Source of the DNA: Planctomycetota bacterium
GTDB taxonomy: Bacteria > Planctomycetota > SKW154
DNA length: 29,904 nucleotides
Reading direction: 5' to 3'
NCBI GenBank assembly: GCA_026418755.1
Contig: JAOAAR010000001.1
Location: forward strand, 1 to 29,904
Shown here: in pieces, positions 8,036-15,463 of the stretch
Layout: each line of letters opens with the position of its first letter
Numbering within the stretch: the stretch's first letter is position 1
The notes under the pieces: model-generated
Told to the model about the DNA's origin: nothing
Seen by the model: only the letters and a program-made list of their open reading frames with translations
Database searches by the model: none
Program-made: the position numbers and the translations under genes

Positions 8036-8064
8036 TATCCGTAGTAATGAGGAAATAATAGAAA

Positions 8065-9006
8065 ATGGACGCCCTTAAATCTATTCTCACAAACCTCATC
8101 AAACGAACAGTCAACACTGAAGATATAGAGTCCGCCCTTAAACCCCTCTGCCGTGAGATTGTCAACTTCAAAATCGCCGACAGAGCATCCGTCATCCTCA
8201 ACAACCTCGAAAAAGCACAACAGTTCACCCGATTTGTGGAAGACAAAATTCCAGGAGCCCCTCCTGACGCATTCGAACTTCCTCAAATTGAGCAACTCCG
8301 CAACTGCGACGAGCCCATAATCTACGAGGATAAAAACGGCGTAGTTAAAACTCGCCTCGCTGTGAGGATCTCCGCCCACAATAGATTCCTCGGTATCTTA
8401 TCTCTCTCCTCCCGCACCCTCCGCAAGTTCTCCACCACCGCCATCCAAACCATCAAAGAAATCGCCTCCGTCCTTGCTATCATGCTCGAGAACCGCATTC
8501 TCCTTATGGATATTCCTCTTCCTCTCTGCCGCACTCACTTACCTGGTCTTTTAGCCTTAAACAGACTCCGTAACAAAGTGATGGAAGAGATAAACAGAGT
8601 TGACCGTTACGGGGGCGTATTTTCGATTCTTATTCTCTCCCCCTCTCCATCGGGAAAACCCCCTGCCCTGTCAAATGGTGAAGCACTCAACTCCCTCAAA
8701 GCATTCATCAACGAAAATGTCCGTCAGACTGATTTTGTCTCACTCTCTCACGATACCGTCGCTGTAGTTATGCCAAATACTTCCGCCAGCGGCGCCACAG
8801 CCGCAGCAAAACGGCTCCGTAAACTCGTCAAAGACAACTGGGGACTCGAACAAGGATTCCTTCTCGAACCCTTCTTCGGAATCTCCACCTACCCACAAGA
8901 TAGTCCTTTCGCTACCACTCTGATTGAAGCGGCAGAAATCGCATTAAACCGCGCCATCAACCAGCACCGCCCACCCATCGAAAACTACTCCTCCCTTTCC
9001 CATTGA
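8065..9006 (+). CDS. GAF-domain protein with a degenerate GGDEF domain
   Basis: A soluble 313-residue protein. Residues about 15-145 look like a GAF sensor domain (RASVILNN...AVRISAHNRFLGILSLSS...FSTTAIQTIKEIASVLAIMLENR). Residues about 160-305 follow the fold of a GGDEF domain: LLALNRLRNKVMEEINRVDRYGG, FSILIL, TDFVSLSHDTVAVVMPNTS, AAAKRLRKLV, and GISTYPQDS with a following helix. The signature GGDEF is replaced by SHDTV (about 228-232), so cyclic-di-GMP synthesis is not expected. A binding or regulatory role is more likely. It is transcribed from the strong promoter at 8007. A PilZ-like gene follows, which fits a second-messenger theme. Its codons end in C noticeably more often than those of the neighbours. 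Confidence 0.8.
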   Translation: MDALKSILTNLIKRTVNTEDIESALKPLCREIVNFKIADRASVILNNLEKAQQFTRFVEDKIPGAPPDAFELPQIEQLRNCDEPIIYEDKNGVVKTRLAVRISAHNRFLGILSLSSRTLRKFSTTAIQTIKEIASVLAIMLENRILLMDIPLPLCRTHLPGLLALNRLRNKVMEEINRVDRYGGVFSILILSPSPSGKPPALSNGEALNSLKAFINENVRQTDFVSLSHDTVAVVMPNTSASGATAAAKRLRKLVKDNWGLEQGFLLEPFFGISTYPQDSPFATTLIEAAEIALNRAINQHRPPIENYSSLSH

Positions 9007-9066
9007 CACCTCTATAACTGTTACCACCATTCCGCCTTAACATCTCCTTGAATGATAAAGTTTTAC

Positions 9067-9095
9067 TTGAAAATTGTAGAATGAGACTTTATTTT
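9067..9095 (+). promoter_or_regulatory. Possible promoter for the PilZ-like gene
   Basis: TTGAAA at 9067-9072 and TATTTT at 9090-9095 are 17 bases apart, matching 5/6 and 4/6 of the consensus. The intergenic stretch 9007-9236 holds nothing else I recognise. This is a weak candidate. Confidence 0.35.
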
Positions 9096-9236
9096 AATAG
9101 AGATGGGGGGTCATAAAGGTGAAATCTCATATGCTGCGAAAACAGCGACAATAAGAAGCGAAAAGGTAGGTTGTTAATAGAATCTGCAATATATAATTCG
9201 TCTAAAATTATAGAGGAGGAAGGAGAGAAAGAAAGT

Positions 9237-9620
9237 ATGAGACAGTTTGGGAAGATACAAGCAGACATTAGTGTTCTTTATAAATTCATCACGAAGGATA
9301 CAGGAACTCCCGAGCAAAGCGTCCATCAAGGGACTTCAAGAGACATTTCCGCAACAGGGTTGACTCTGCGCGCACAACTGCCCGAACCAAGTATCCTCCA
9401 TTCCATCATCTCAGGAAACACATACATTGGGTTAAATATTATACTTCCCAACCGGGAATCTCCTGTAAAGGCATTGTCGCGCCTTATCTGGCTTGAGATT
9501 GATGAGCGCGACCCCCGCTTCATCCATATGGGACTAAAGTTTGTTACGATTGATAAATCCGACAAAGACGAGTTAACGAGGTTTGTGATTCGCTCACAGA
9601 TTTCGCGCGGTAGTCTTTAA
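9237..9620 (+). CDS. PilZ-like domain protein
   Basis: A 127-residue protein that is essentially one PilZ domain. The second PilZ motif, D-x-S-x-x-G, is present as DISATG (36-41). The strands VKALSRLIWLE and PRFIHMGLKFVTI and the final helix DKDELTRFVIRSQ follow in the usual order. The N-terminal RxxxR motif is not intact: the best match is RQFGK at the very start, with Lys in place of the second Arg, so cyclic-di-GMP binding is plausible but unproven. I chose the ATG at 9237 because AGGAGAG lies 9 bases before it. A longer frame from 9171 has no ribosome site and adds a non-conserved stretch. The gene converges on rtcA with only 12 bases between stops. Confidence 0.7.
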   Translation: MRQFGKIQADISVLYKFITKDTGTPEQSVHQGTSRDISATGLTLRAQLPEPSILHSIISGNTYIGLNIILPNRESPVKALSRLIWLEIDERDPRFIHMGLKFVTIDKSDKDELTRFVIRSQISRGSL

Positions 9621-9632
9621 CCCTCTTACTCA

Positions 9633-10655
9633 TCACAACCGTTCATGTAACCGCACCAACGAGAAGTTCTCGTTTTCAAACATCTCAACCTTCTTTTCTA
9701 TGAAGCGAGAGATGGTATATATGTTGGTTTTGATATGTTCACTTAGACGGTTGGTCGAAAGAGAGCATTCCGCCTCGACAGTAGCAAAAGGAAGCAGAAG
9801 TTGGTCTGCACACCTTGCATCTACAGCTCCATCTGAGCGCAAAAACGAAAGAGCCTCCTCGGCAACTTCGTCAGCCACTTCCTCAGCCGCTCTGCCCTTC
9901 TCTCCAACCGCCGCAAACCCTGCCACTGTATCCTCAAACTCACAAAGAAGCAAAACAGCGTTTCCAGGAGATGTCGCAGGTGGCGCCACTACCTCTGCCT
10001 CTATTTTGCCGAACCCTTTCAACCGGTTTTGAATTGTGGAGATTTCACGCTCCGCAATGTGCCAGGGAAGAGATGTGAGAGTAATAAAAACAAAGAGGCG
10101 TTTCATCTCCCCTCTCTTCTCCAGTTTAAGGGGAGAAAGGCTTCTGACGGCAGGAACCTCCGCGGTGATTCTCCCACCCCCTTTGGGATAGTATCCTGCC
10201 CTTTCAAGGGAGAGAGAAAGAGGAAGCCCCACCTTTTCGAGAAAGTGTGAAAAGACAAGTCTGATGTAGTCATAAGAAGGGCTCCATTTGGTATGAGTCC
10301 CTCCAATGATGGAGACTCTGCCTCCTCCTGCGAACGCAAGAGGAAGGTAGACGGTCTGAAGGAGAAGAAGAGAAGAGCCCGCTGTCTTTATCTCAAATTC
10401 AAACTCTCCGCCTTTCAGACTTTTAGGTCTGAAAACTATTTCACTTGAGCCGAGCGTTGCACCTTCAACCTCGGCATCGCAGATTCTCGCCATTGCGAGA
10501 AGCGCTTCCAGATGTTGTGCCGCAAGACCAGGCTTCGGTCTATTCGCCCTGATTCGGACCATCCTGAAAGGCTTCCCTGTCAGGGCAGAAAGAGTAAGCG
10601 AACTCCTTAACATCTGTCCCCCGCCTTCCCCTATACCACCGTCTATCTCTATCAC
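9633..10655 (-). CDS. rtcA: RNA 3'-terminal phosphate cyclase
   Basis: RtcA converts RNA 3'-phosphate ends to 2',3'-cyclic phosphates using ATP, through an enzyme-AMP intermediate. Family blocks are clear: the N-terminal EIDGGIGEGGGQMLRSSL, RANRPKPGLAAQHL, GGTHTKWSPSYDY, ERAGYYPKGGGR, and the C-terminal SEHIKTNI containing the nucleophile His (about residue 307). About 340 residues is the normal length. A TTG at 10670 would also be in frame, but GGAGG abuts it directly. The GTG at 10655, 6 bases after AAAGGG, gives the usual family N-terminus and is preferred. No rtcB ligase or rtcR regulator is nearby. The gene is divergent from 10772 and converges on the PilZ-like gene. Confidence 0.93.
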   Translation of the reverse strand: MIEIDGGIGEGGGQMLRSSLTLSALTGKPFRMVRIRANRPKPGLAAQHLEALLAMARICDAEVEGATLGSSEIVFRPKSLKGGEFEFEIKTAGSSLLLLQTVYLPLAFAGGGRVSIIGGTHTKWSPSYDYIRLVFSHFLEKVGLPLSLSLERAGYYPKGGGRITAEVPAVRSLSPLKLEKRGEMKRLFVFITLTSLPWHIAEREISTIQNRLKGFGKIEAEVVAPPATSPGNAVLLLCEFEDTVAGFAAVGEKGRAAEEVADEVAEEALSFLRSDGAVDARCADQLLLPFATVEAECSLSTNRLSEHIKTNIYTISRFIEKKVEMFENENFSLVRLHERL

Positions 10656-10679
10656 TGAAATCCCTTTCAAACCTCCACC

Positions 10680-10685
10680 ATTATA
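10680..10685 (-). promoter_or_regulatory. Consensus -10 hexamer upstream of rtcA
   Basis: On the minus strand TATAAT occupies 10685-10680. Transcription starting about 7 bases later would begin near 10673, leaving room for a ribosome site before the GTG at 10655 but almost none before the TTG at 10670. I see no good -35 hexamer at the proper distance. Confidence 0.4.
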
Positions 10686-10739
10686 ATAAAAAAGTCGCAG
10701 AACGGAGAAGAAATCCTAACGGCACAAGGAGCCTTTGCG

Positions 10740-10745
10740 TATAAT
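10740..10745 (+). promoter_or_regulatory. Consensus -10 hexamer upstream of the coiled-coil protein gene
   Basis: TATAAT at 10740-10745 lies 26 bases before the ATG at 10772, with a GGGGGAGGG ribosome site between. A matching -35 is not evident. Together with the minus-strand TATAAT at 10685-10680, it makes 10671-10771 a compact divergent promoter region. Confidence 0.4.
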
Positions 10746-10771
10746 GTTTTTGAGAGTAGGGGGAGGGAAAA

Positions 10772-11524
10772 ATGCGTGCTATTGTGTTAGCGGTAGTCGG
10801 AGGAGCAGTTGCTGTTTTATCTGCGCTGCTCTACTCCCGATTTAGCGTAATTGAAAGGAATGAGTCGAAAGCGGTTTCAAGTGCCGACAAAGAACACCTT
10901 GAAAGAATCGAGAAGACTTTAAACGAAATCCAGCGACGGCTTCAGCGGTTAGAGACGCTCTCAGCCACTCTGGAGGATGCGGTTCTTCGACCGCCTGACT
11001 TCTCTCCGCCAAAGAGCAGTACATCCTCTTCTTCTCTCAGCACACCGTCCCCTTCTTCGTCGAGTAACCCGCCCGAGAAGAAAGCGGTTCCGGCGACTGC
11101 AGAGGCGTCTGAAACCGAGCGTCTGCGCCAACTCATTCGCGAAGAGTTAAAGCGCTCCAAAGAGGAAGAGATGAAAAGATGGCGTGAGCAGAGCAGAATA
11201 GAACAACCGGAAGAATGGGAAAAACAAGAGTTTGGTGAGTATGCCTGGTATGTCCGCCAGAGAGGAAAAGAACTGAATTTGACAGATGCCCAAAAACGGC
11301 AATATTACGCCATAATAAAGGACTACTACGACAGGTCTCGGACCTTGTGGGAGGAACTGCGAAAGAACAATCCTAATAGCGACTGGCGCAAGTTGGGCGA
11401 ACTCTATCAGGAGCGCTCGAGCGAACTACTCAAAACTACGAGAGAACTCGTCCTTCGTATCCTCGATTCTGAACAGCAGAAAAAATATCGCGAAATGTTT
11501 GAAGACAATGAATGGTATCGTTAA
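10772..11524 (+). CDS. Membrane-anchored coiled-coil protein with LTxxQ-like motifs
   Basis: A 250-residue protein with an N-terminal hydrophobic helix (about 3-21) acting as a membrane anchor or uncleaved signal. A coiled coil follows (43-72), then a Ser/Pro-rich flexible linker (73-110), then a charged helical region. In the C-terminal part LTDAQ (170-174) is followed by an amphipathic helix, and LDSEQ (231-235) begins another. Such paired LTxxQ motifs are typical of the Spy/CpxP/zinc-resistance-like superfamily, where they lie on a helical periplasmic chaperone. I infer a periplasmic location and a possible protein-protection or metal-related role. The start is supported by a strong ribosome site. 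Neighbours (rtcA on the opposite strand) give no further hint. Confidence 0.65.
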   Translation: MRAIVLAVVGGAVAVLSALLYSRFSVIERNESKAVSSADKEHLERIEKTLNEIQRRLQRLETLSATLEDAVLRPPDFSPPKSSTSSSSLSTPSPSSSSNPPEKKAVPATAEASETERLRQLIREELKRSKEEEMKRWREQSRIEQPEEWEKQEFGEYAWYVRQRGKELNLTDAQKRQYYAIIKDYYDRSRTLWEELRKNNPNSDWRKLGELYQERSSELLKTTRELVLRILDSEQQKKYREMFEDNEWYR

Positions 11525-11527
11525 TTT

Positions 11528-11557
11528 TCTGATACAGCCTGCATCAGACCCTTTCTT
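11528..11557 (+). terminator. Weak terminator-like hairpin after the coiled-coil protein gene
   Basis: TCTGAT (11528-11533) pairs with ATCAGA (11543-11548) around a 9-base loop, followed by CCC and a short T-rich stretch. The stem is only 6 bp and the T tract is interrupted, so this is tentative. Confidence 0.35.
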
Positions 11558-11714
11558 CCTGCCTCTCCTCTCTACCAAATCTTGTTGGTTCGGTTCCCCG
11601 CTCGTAACGACATGATGAATGGGCACAATCCTCCTTCAAGTAAAATTGGATGGCGTATGTTGAAATCAAGAGAAGAATTTGGAGAATAATGGGGAGTAGA
11701 TAGGAGAAGATGAT

Positions 11715-12860
11715 ATGGATACGGAATGGAGCAAGATACGGTCAGAGTTTCCTGCGCTGTCGAGGTTCTGTTATCTGAACACAGCGGGGAGCGGCGTCGT
11801 ATCCCAACGAGTTGCTGCTGCAGGGGCACGGAATTTCAGCGACTACACACAGTTTGGCGGCGTCCCATCACCCCAGTGGAACGAGCAGATTGAAAAGATT
11901 CGAGCCAATGTGGGCAGATTCCTCGGAGTAACTCCCGAAGAGATAGCATTTGTCCCTTCTACATCATGGGGAATGAACCTAATTGCGTTGATGTTGAAGC
12001 AATCGTCAAAGCGGAAAGTCGTAATGTCTGATTTGGAGTTTCCGTCAACATCTCTGCCATTTTTGAATGCAGGCTTCGATGTAGTGTTCGTAGAGAGTAA
12101 AAACGGAGCAGCAAAGGTGGAGAAGTATGCAGAAGCGGCGGACAGTGCTACTCTGGCAGTAGTAGCCTCTGTGACACAGTATTTGACAGGATGGCGAAAT
12201 GATGCGAAAGAGTTGGCGAAAGTGGCGAGAAAAAACGAGGCGTATCTTGTTCTCAACCTAAATCAGGTAGCAGGCTCCTTCAAGGTCAACTTACGAGAAG
12301 CAGACGCTGATTTTGCGTGTTTTACAGGGGTAAAATGGCTCTGTGCCGGAGAGGTAATGGGAGTGTTGTATGTGAGAAGGCAGTTGCTAGACGCATTCAC
12401 ACCCCCAGTTTTCGGCTGGAGAAGCGTGCAAGAGCCATATGATATGGATAACAGAAACATTGTGCCAGTAGATTCTTGCCGCAGATTCGAACTCGGAAAC
12501 ATTCCCCTGCCCTGTGTCTTTGCGTTAGACGAGGCAATCAAGTTCTACGAAGAGGTAGGCGCAAAAAGAGTCGAAGACCGAACGCTTTATTTGTCGAAAA
12601 AATTAGCAGAGTCCTTGATTGAGGCAGGATACAGTGTGGTCACGCCTTATGAGGAAGCAAAACACAGGAGTGGAATCATCTATTTTGAAGTGGAAGATGC
12701 TAAAGAAGTTGTCGAGAGATTAGGAAGAATGGGAGTGATTGTGTCTTACAGGCGGGGAGGTGTGCGAGCATCTATCCACTATTACAACAATGAAGAGGAT
12801 ATAGAGAGGTTCATTGATTCTTTAAGGATGGTGAAGGCGGTGCCGAAAAGGAAGAAGTAA
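11715..12860 (+). CDS. Divergent class V aminotransferase-like protein (cysteine-desulfurase/isopenicillin-epimerase fold)
   Basis: A 381-residue fold-type I PLP-dependent protein. Recognisable blocks are FCYLNTAGSGVVS at the N-terminus, EEIAFVPSTSWGMNLIA (75-91), SVTQYLTGWRND, and FTGVKWLCAGEVMGVLYVRR (203-222) with Lys207 as the expected Schiff-base Lys. The C-terminal domain has RSGIIYFEVED and RASIHYYNNEEDIERFI. Two usual cofactor residues differ. The Asp that contacts the PLP ring nitrogen (normally in a V-D-G-x-Q block) is Asn181 in LNLNQVAG, and the His before the Lys is Val206. No catalytic Cys loop is obvious, so cysteine desulfurase is unlikely. The ATG at 11715 has an AGGAG site. 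The nicotinamidase-like gene starts 3 bases after its stop, so they form an operon. Substrate unknown. Confidence 0.75.
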   Translation: MDTEWSKIRSEFPALSRFCYLNTAGSGVVSQRVAAAGARNFSDYTQFGGVPSPQWNEQIEKIRANVGRFLGVTPEEIAFVPSTSWGMNLIALMLKQSSKRKVVMSDLEFPSTSLPFLNAGFDVVFVESKNGAAKVEKYAEAADSATLAVVASVTQYLTGWRNDAKELAKVARKNEAYLVLNLNQVAGSFKVNLREADADFACFTGVKWLCAGEVMGVLYVRRQLLDAFTPPVFGWRSVQEPYDMDNRNIVPVDSCRRFELGNIPLPCVFALDEAIKFYEEVGAKRVEDRTLYLSKKLAESLIEAGYSVVTPYEEAKHRSGIIYFEVEDAKEVVERLGRMGVIVSYRRGGVRASIHYYNNEEDIERFIDSLRMVKAVPKRKK

Positions 12861-12863
12861 GCG

Positions 12864-13385
12864 ATGAAGAAAGTTCTTTTTGTAGTAGATATGTTGAAGG
12901 CATTTCTGAAAGAGGGGAGCGCACTTTATTGCGGGGAGAAATCTCGCTCTATAATCCCTTTTGTTCGTAAAAAGATAGAAGAGTTTAATTCAAGAGACGA
13001 GTTTGTTTTTTTTATCTGTGACAGACACAAAAAAAACGATAAAGAGTTCGAGAGATTCCCAGCACACTCGATTGAAGGAACAGAAGAGGCAGAACTGGTC
13101 GACGAGTTAAAGAATTCCGCCAAAAACTGCGTATATATTTACAAACGAAGGTACAGCGGGTTCTACGAGACCGTGCTAGACGAGCACCTCAAAGCAATCA
13201 AGCCCGACCTGGTTGAGGTGGTAGGAGTCTGCACGAACATATGTATCCTATACACAGTGGAGGAGTTGTGCAACCGAGATATAAAGGTGCGTGTTTTTCG
13301 TGAAGGAGTAGCGTCATTTGATGAAGATGCACATAATTGGGCGTTAAAACAGATGAAGACAGTCCTCGGAGCAGAGGTGGTTTGA
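12864..13385 (+). CDS. Isochorismatase-family cysteine hydrolase, probably nicotinamidase-like
   Basis: A 173-residue cytosolic hydrolase. The catalytic triad of the family is visible: Asp9 in VVDM, Lys94 in YKRRYSGF and Cys127 in GVCTNICI. A nicotinamidase-like metal site is partly present: D53-x-H55 in CDRHK and His69 in FPAHSIEGTEEAEL, which matches the WP-HC--GT-GA block of PncA. The second His of the usual site is missing. The likely reaction is hydrolysis of nicotinamide to nicotinate, which would feed the nicotinate phosphoribosyltransferase at 20557-21825. The substrate is inferred, and another amide is possible. The start follows the upstream stop by 3 bases, so translation is probably coupled. 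Confidence 0.75.
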   Translation: MKKVLFVVDMLKAFLKEGSALYCGEKSRSIIPFVRKKIEEFNSRDEFVFFICDRHKKNDKEFERFPAHSIEGTEEAELVDELKNSAKNCVYIYKRRYSGFYETVLDEHLKAIKPDLVEVVGVCTNICILYTVEELCNRDIKVRVFREGVASFDEDAHNWALKQMKTVLGAEVV

Positions 13386-13402
13386 ATAAAGGAGAGAAGA
13401 AA

Positions 13403-13594
13403 ATGTGTGAGTCAAATGCGTATTTGAGAGACGGGAAAAAAGAGGTTCTAATTATGAAAGATGTAAGCCGTGTAGATGTTGAGTGGGAGAGAATCATTCT
13501 GGTTGATGTGATGGGAAACCGCAAGGAGGTTAAAGGGGTATTGTTACAAGTAGATTTTGATGAGCATCGGTTCTACATAGAGAGGCGTGAATGA
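13403..13594 (+). CDS. CooT-like small nickel-binding protein
   Basis: A 63-residue protein beginning MCESNAYL, followed by a strand-rich small domain (KEVLIMKDVSRVDVEWERI, ILVDVMGNRKEVKG) and ending near HRFYIER. Start, length and order match the CooT family (small nickel-binding proteins with Cys2 as metal ligand), first known from the CO dehydrogenase maturation operon. The ATG at 13403 has GGAGAG 6 bases upstream; a longer in-frame start at 13337 lies inside the preceding gene and has no ribosome site. No CO dehydrogenase, hydrogenase or urease gene is in the window, so its client is unknown. It lies 17 bases after the nicotinamidase-like gene. Confidence 0.75.
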   Translation: MCESNAYLRDGKKEVLIMKDVSRVDVEWERIILVDVMGNRKEVKGVLLQVDFDEHRFYIERRE

Positions 13595-13633
13595 AGTGGA
13601 TGCCACTCAACTCTTTTGACAGGCTGATAAGAG

Positions 13634-15463
13634 ATGACTCACGGTTTCGGAGGCGGCGGGAGAGGCTTCGGAGGCGGCGGGCGGCTTACACCTGCTTCAA
13701 GTGACGAAGAAGAATCTGTAAGTCTTTCCTACCTGAAAAAGATTTTTCCATACCTGCGCCCGTATAGAACAGCCATATTTTTAGGTTTCTTCGGCAGTCT
13801 CATTACAAAGGGGGGGCAGGTGATAAGCCCATTTTTTGTCGGCAAGGCAGTGGATGCAATTGTTCTCTGGAACGACCAGACTCTGGTCTACTGGTGCATA
13901 GGTGCAATAATGCTGGCAATCATAACAGAAGTATCAGGTGAGTTCATATGGCGCACTACTCTCGTAGGAACAAGTTATCAAGTGGAGACAGACATAAGGA
14001 ACAAGTTCTTCTCCCATGTGTTGAAGATGTCGCATTCGTGGTTCGACAAGGCGAGAACAGGAGACTTGATGAGCCGTGCGACGAGCGATATTGGTACGAT
14101 TAGAGGAATGGTCGAGTTTGGACTTGTGAGTATCGTTCGGAACACGATTCTTTGTATAGGTGCCCTCGCGCTAATGCTGCGTATCAGTCCGTTCTTGACT
14201 CTTCTCTCGCTTGCGCCGCTTGCAGGCCTGACAATAACAGTGCGCCTAATGGGACCTATGCTACATCGGCGTGCGAGAGAGGTTCAAGAGCAAATAGCAG
14301 AGGTGAGTGCGAAAGCACAGGAAAACTTCACAGGTATCCGCGTGGTAAAATCATATGGAATGGAGGAAGCAGAAAAGAACCGCTTTGCAGCCCTCTCAAA
14401 GGATTACTACAAAAAGACAATGTCTCTGGCGAAAGCATCCGCATTCTTGCACACTCTTCTCGGGATGATATTTGAGACAGCCATCCTTTTAATTCTGTTT
14501 GTCGGAGGGCGCTCTATCATTTTCGGGAAGTTGTCATATGGCGAGTTCGTCGAGTTCATAGGGTATCAGATGATGTTAATATGGCCTATGATCTCGTTCG
14601 GAATGATTATTGCTGTAATGCAGAGGGGGGCTGCGTCGTTGTATCGAATTGAGAAAATCCTCTCGGAAGATGTGCAGATTGTAGAGCCGCAGGATACGGT
14701 TGAGATGAAGAGTCTGCGCGGCGACATAATTATCAGGAATCTGAACTTCTCATATAACGCCACACCTGTCCTGAAAGAATTGAATCTCAAGATAGAGGGA
14801 GGAAAAGTCACAGCGATAACAGGTCCTGTAGGGTGTGGAAAAAGCACTCTTGTCCTACTTCTCTCACGGCTTTACGAAGTTCCAGAAGGGACGATTTTCT
14901 ATGGCGGAGTAGATGTAAGGAAAATTCCACTCCGCCTGTTGCACAGGAAAATAGCATATGCACCACAAGAACCGTTCCTCTTCTCGGAAACCGTCGCTGA
15001 CAACATCAAGTTTGGAAAACCCGAAGCGACTGACGAAGAGGTGCGTTACTATGCAAAACTCGCAGGGATTGCAGAAGAGATAGAAGAGTTGCCCGACAAA
15101 TATGCGCAGATTGTCGGAGAACGAGGAGTCACCCTCTCAGGAGGACAGAAACAGCGCGTCTCTCTGGCAAGAGCACTCATTTCACAGCCTGATGTTCTGA
15201 TAATGGACGACACCCTTTCGTCAGTAGACAGTCAAAAAGAAGATGAAATCATGAACGGTCTACGCGACTATTTCAAAGGAAGAACAGTAATAATAGTCTC
15301 TCACAGAATTTCGACTCTGAAGTATGCTGACAAGATAGTGGTAATTTCAGAGGGGAGAATCGTTGAAGAGGGCTCACACCAAGAGTTGACAACAAAGAAC
15401 GGCTTATACAAGCAACTCTACGAGAGACAGAGAATAAAAGAGATGGTTGCGGAGACAAGATGA
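13634..15463 (+). CDS. ABC exporter half-transporter, degenerate ATP site (subunit 1 of a heterodimer)
   Basis: A 609-residue type IV ABC exporter: Gly-rich N-terminal tail, six predicted membrane helices (about 45-330) and an ATPase domain (about 362-600). Walker A is GPVGCGKS (397-404), the Q-loop is APQEPFLFS, the signature is the canonical LSGGQ (501-505) and the switch is SHR (His557). Walker B reads VLIMDD: the catalytic Glu is Asp526. This is the known mark of the degenerate-site subunit of heterodimeric exporters such as TM287/288. The next gene overlaps it by ATGA and supplies the catalytic Glu. Cargo cannot be told from sequence; lipid, drug or peptide are all possible. The ribosome site before the ATG is weak. 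Confidence 0.93.
   Translation: MTHGFGGGGRGFGGGGRLTPASSDEEESVSLSYLKKIFPYLRPYRTAIFLGFFGSLITKGGQVISPFFVGKAVDAIVLWNDQTLVYWCIGAIMLAIITEVSGEFIWRTTLVGTSYQVETDIRNKFFSHVLKMSHSWFDKARTGDLMSRATSDIGTIRGMVEFGLVSIVRNTILCIGALALMLRISPFLTLLSLAPLAGLTITVRLMGPMLHRRAREVQEQIAEVSAKAQENFTGIRVVKSYGMEEAEKNRFAALSKDYYKKTMSLAKASAFLHTLLGMIFETAILLILFVGGRSIIFGKLSYGEFVEFIGYQMMLIWPMISFGMIIAVMQRGAASLYRIEKILSEDVQIVEPQDTVEMKSLRGDIIIRNLNFSYNATPVLKELNLKIEGGKVTAITGPVGCGKSTLVLLLSRLYEVPEGTIFYGGVDVRKIPLRLLHRKIAYAPQEPFLFSETVADNIKFGKPEATDEEVRYYAKLAGIAEEIEELPDKYAQIVGERGVTLSGGQKQRVSLARALISQPDVLIMDDTLSSVDSQKEDEIMNGLRDYFKGRTVIIVSHRISTLKYADKIVVISEGRIVEEGSHQELTTKNGLYKQLYERQRIKEMVAETR
13643..13684 (+). repeat. 21-bp tandem duplication encoding GFGGGGR twice
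   Basis: Two adjacent 21-bp units, each containing TTCGGAGGCGGCGGG, give a repeated Gly-rich N-terminal tail of the exporter subunit. The units are nearly identical at DNA level, which suggests a fairly recent in-frame duplication. Confidence 0.8.

Noticed and set aside
8035..8379. Minus-strand frame opposite the GAF gene
   Set aside because: It would cross the strong plus-strand promoter and lies opposite a gene with a recognisable domain.
9171..9236. Longer N-terminus for the PilZ-like protein
   Set aside because: No ribosome site before 9171; a good one precedes 9237.
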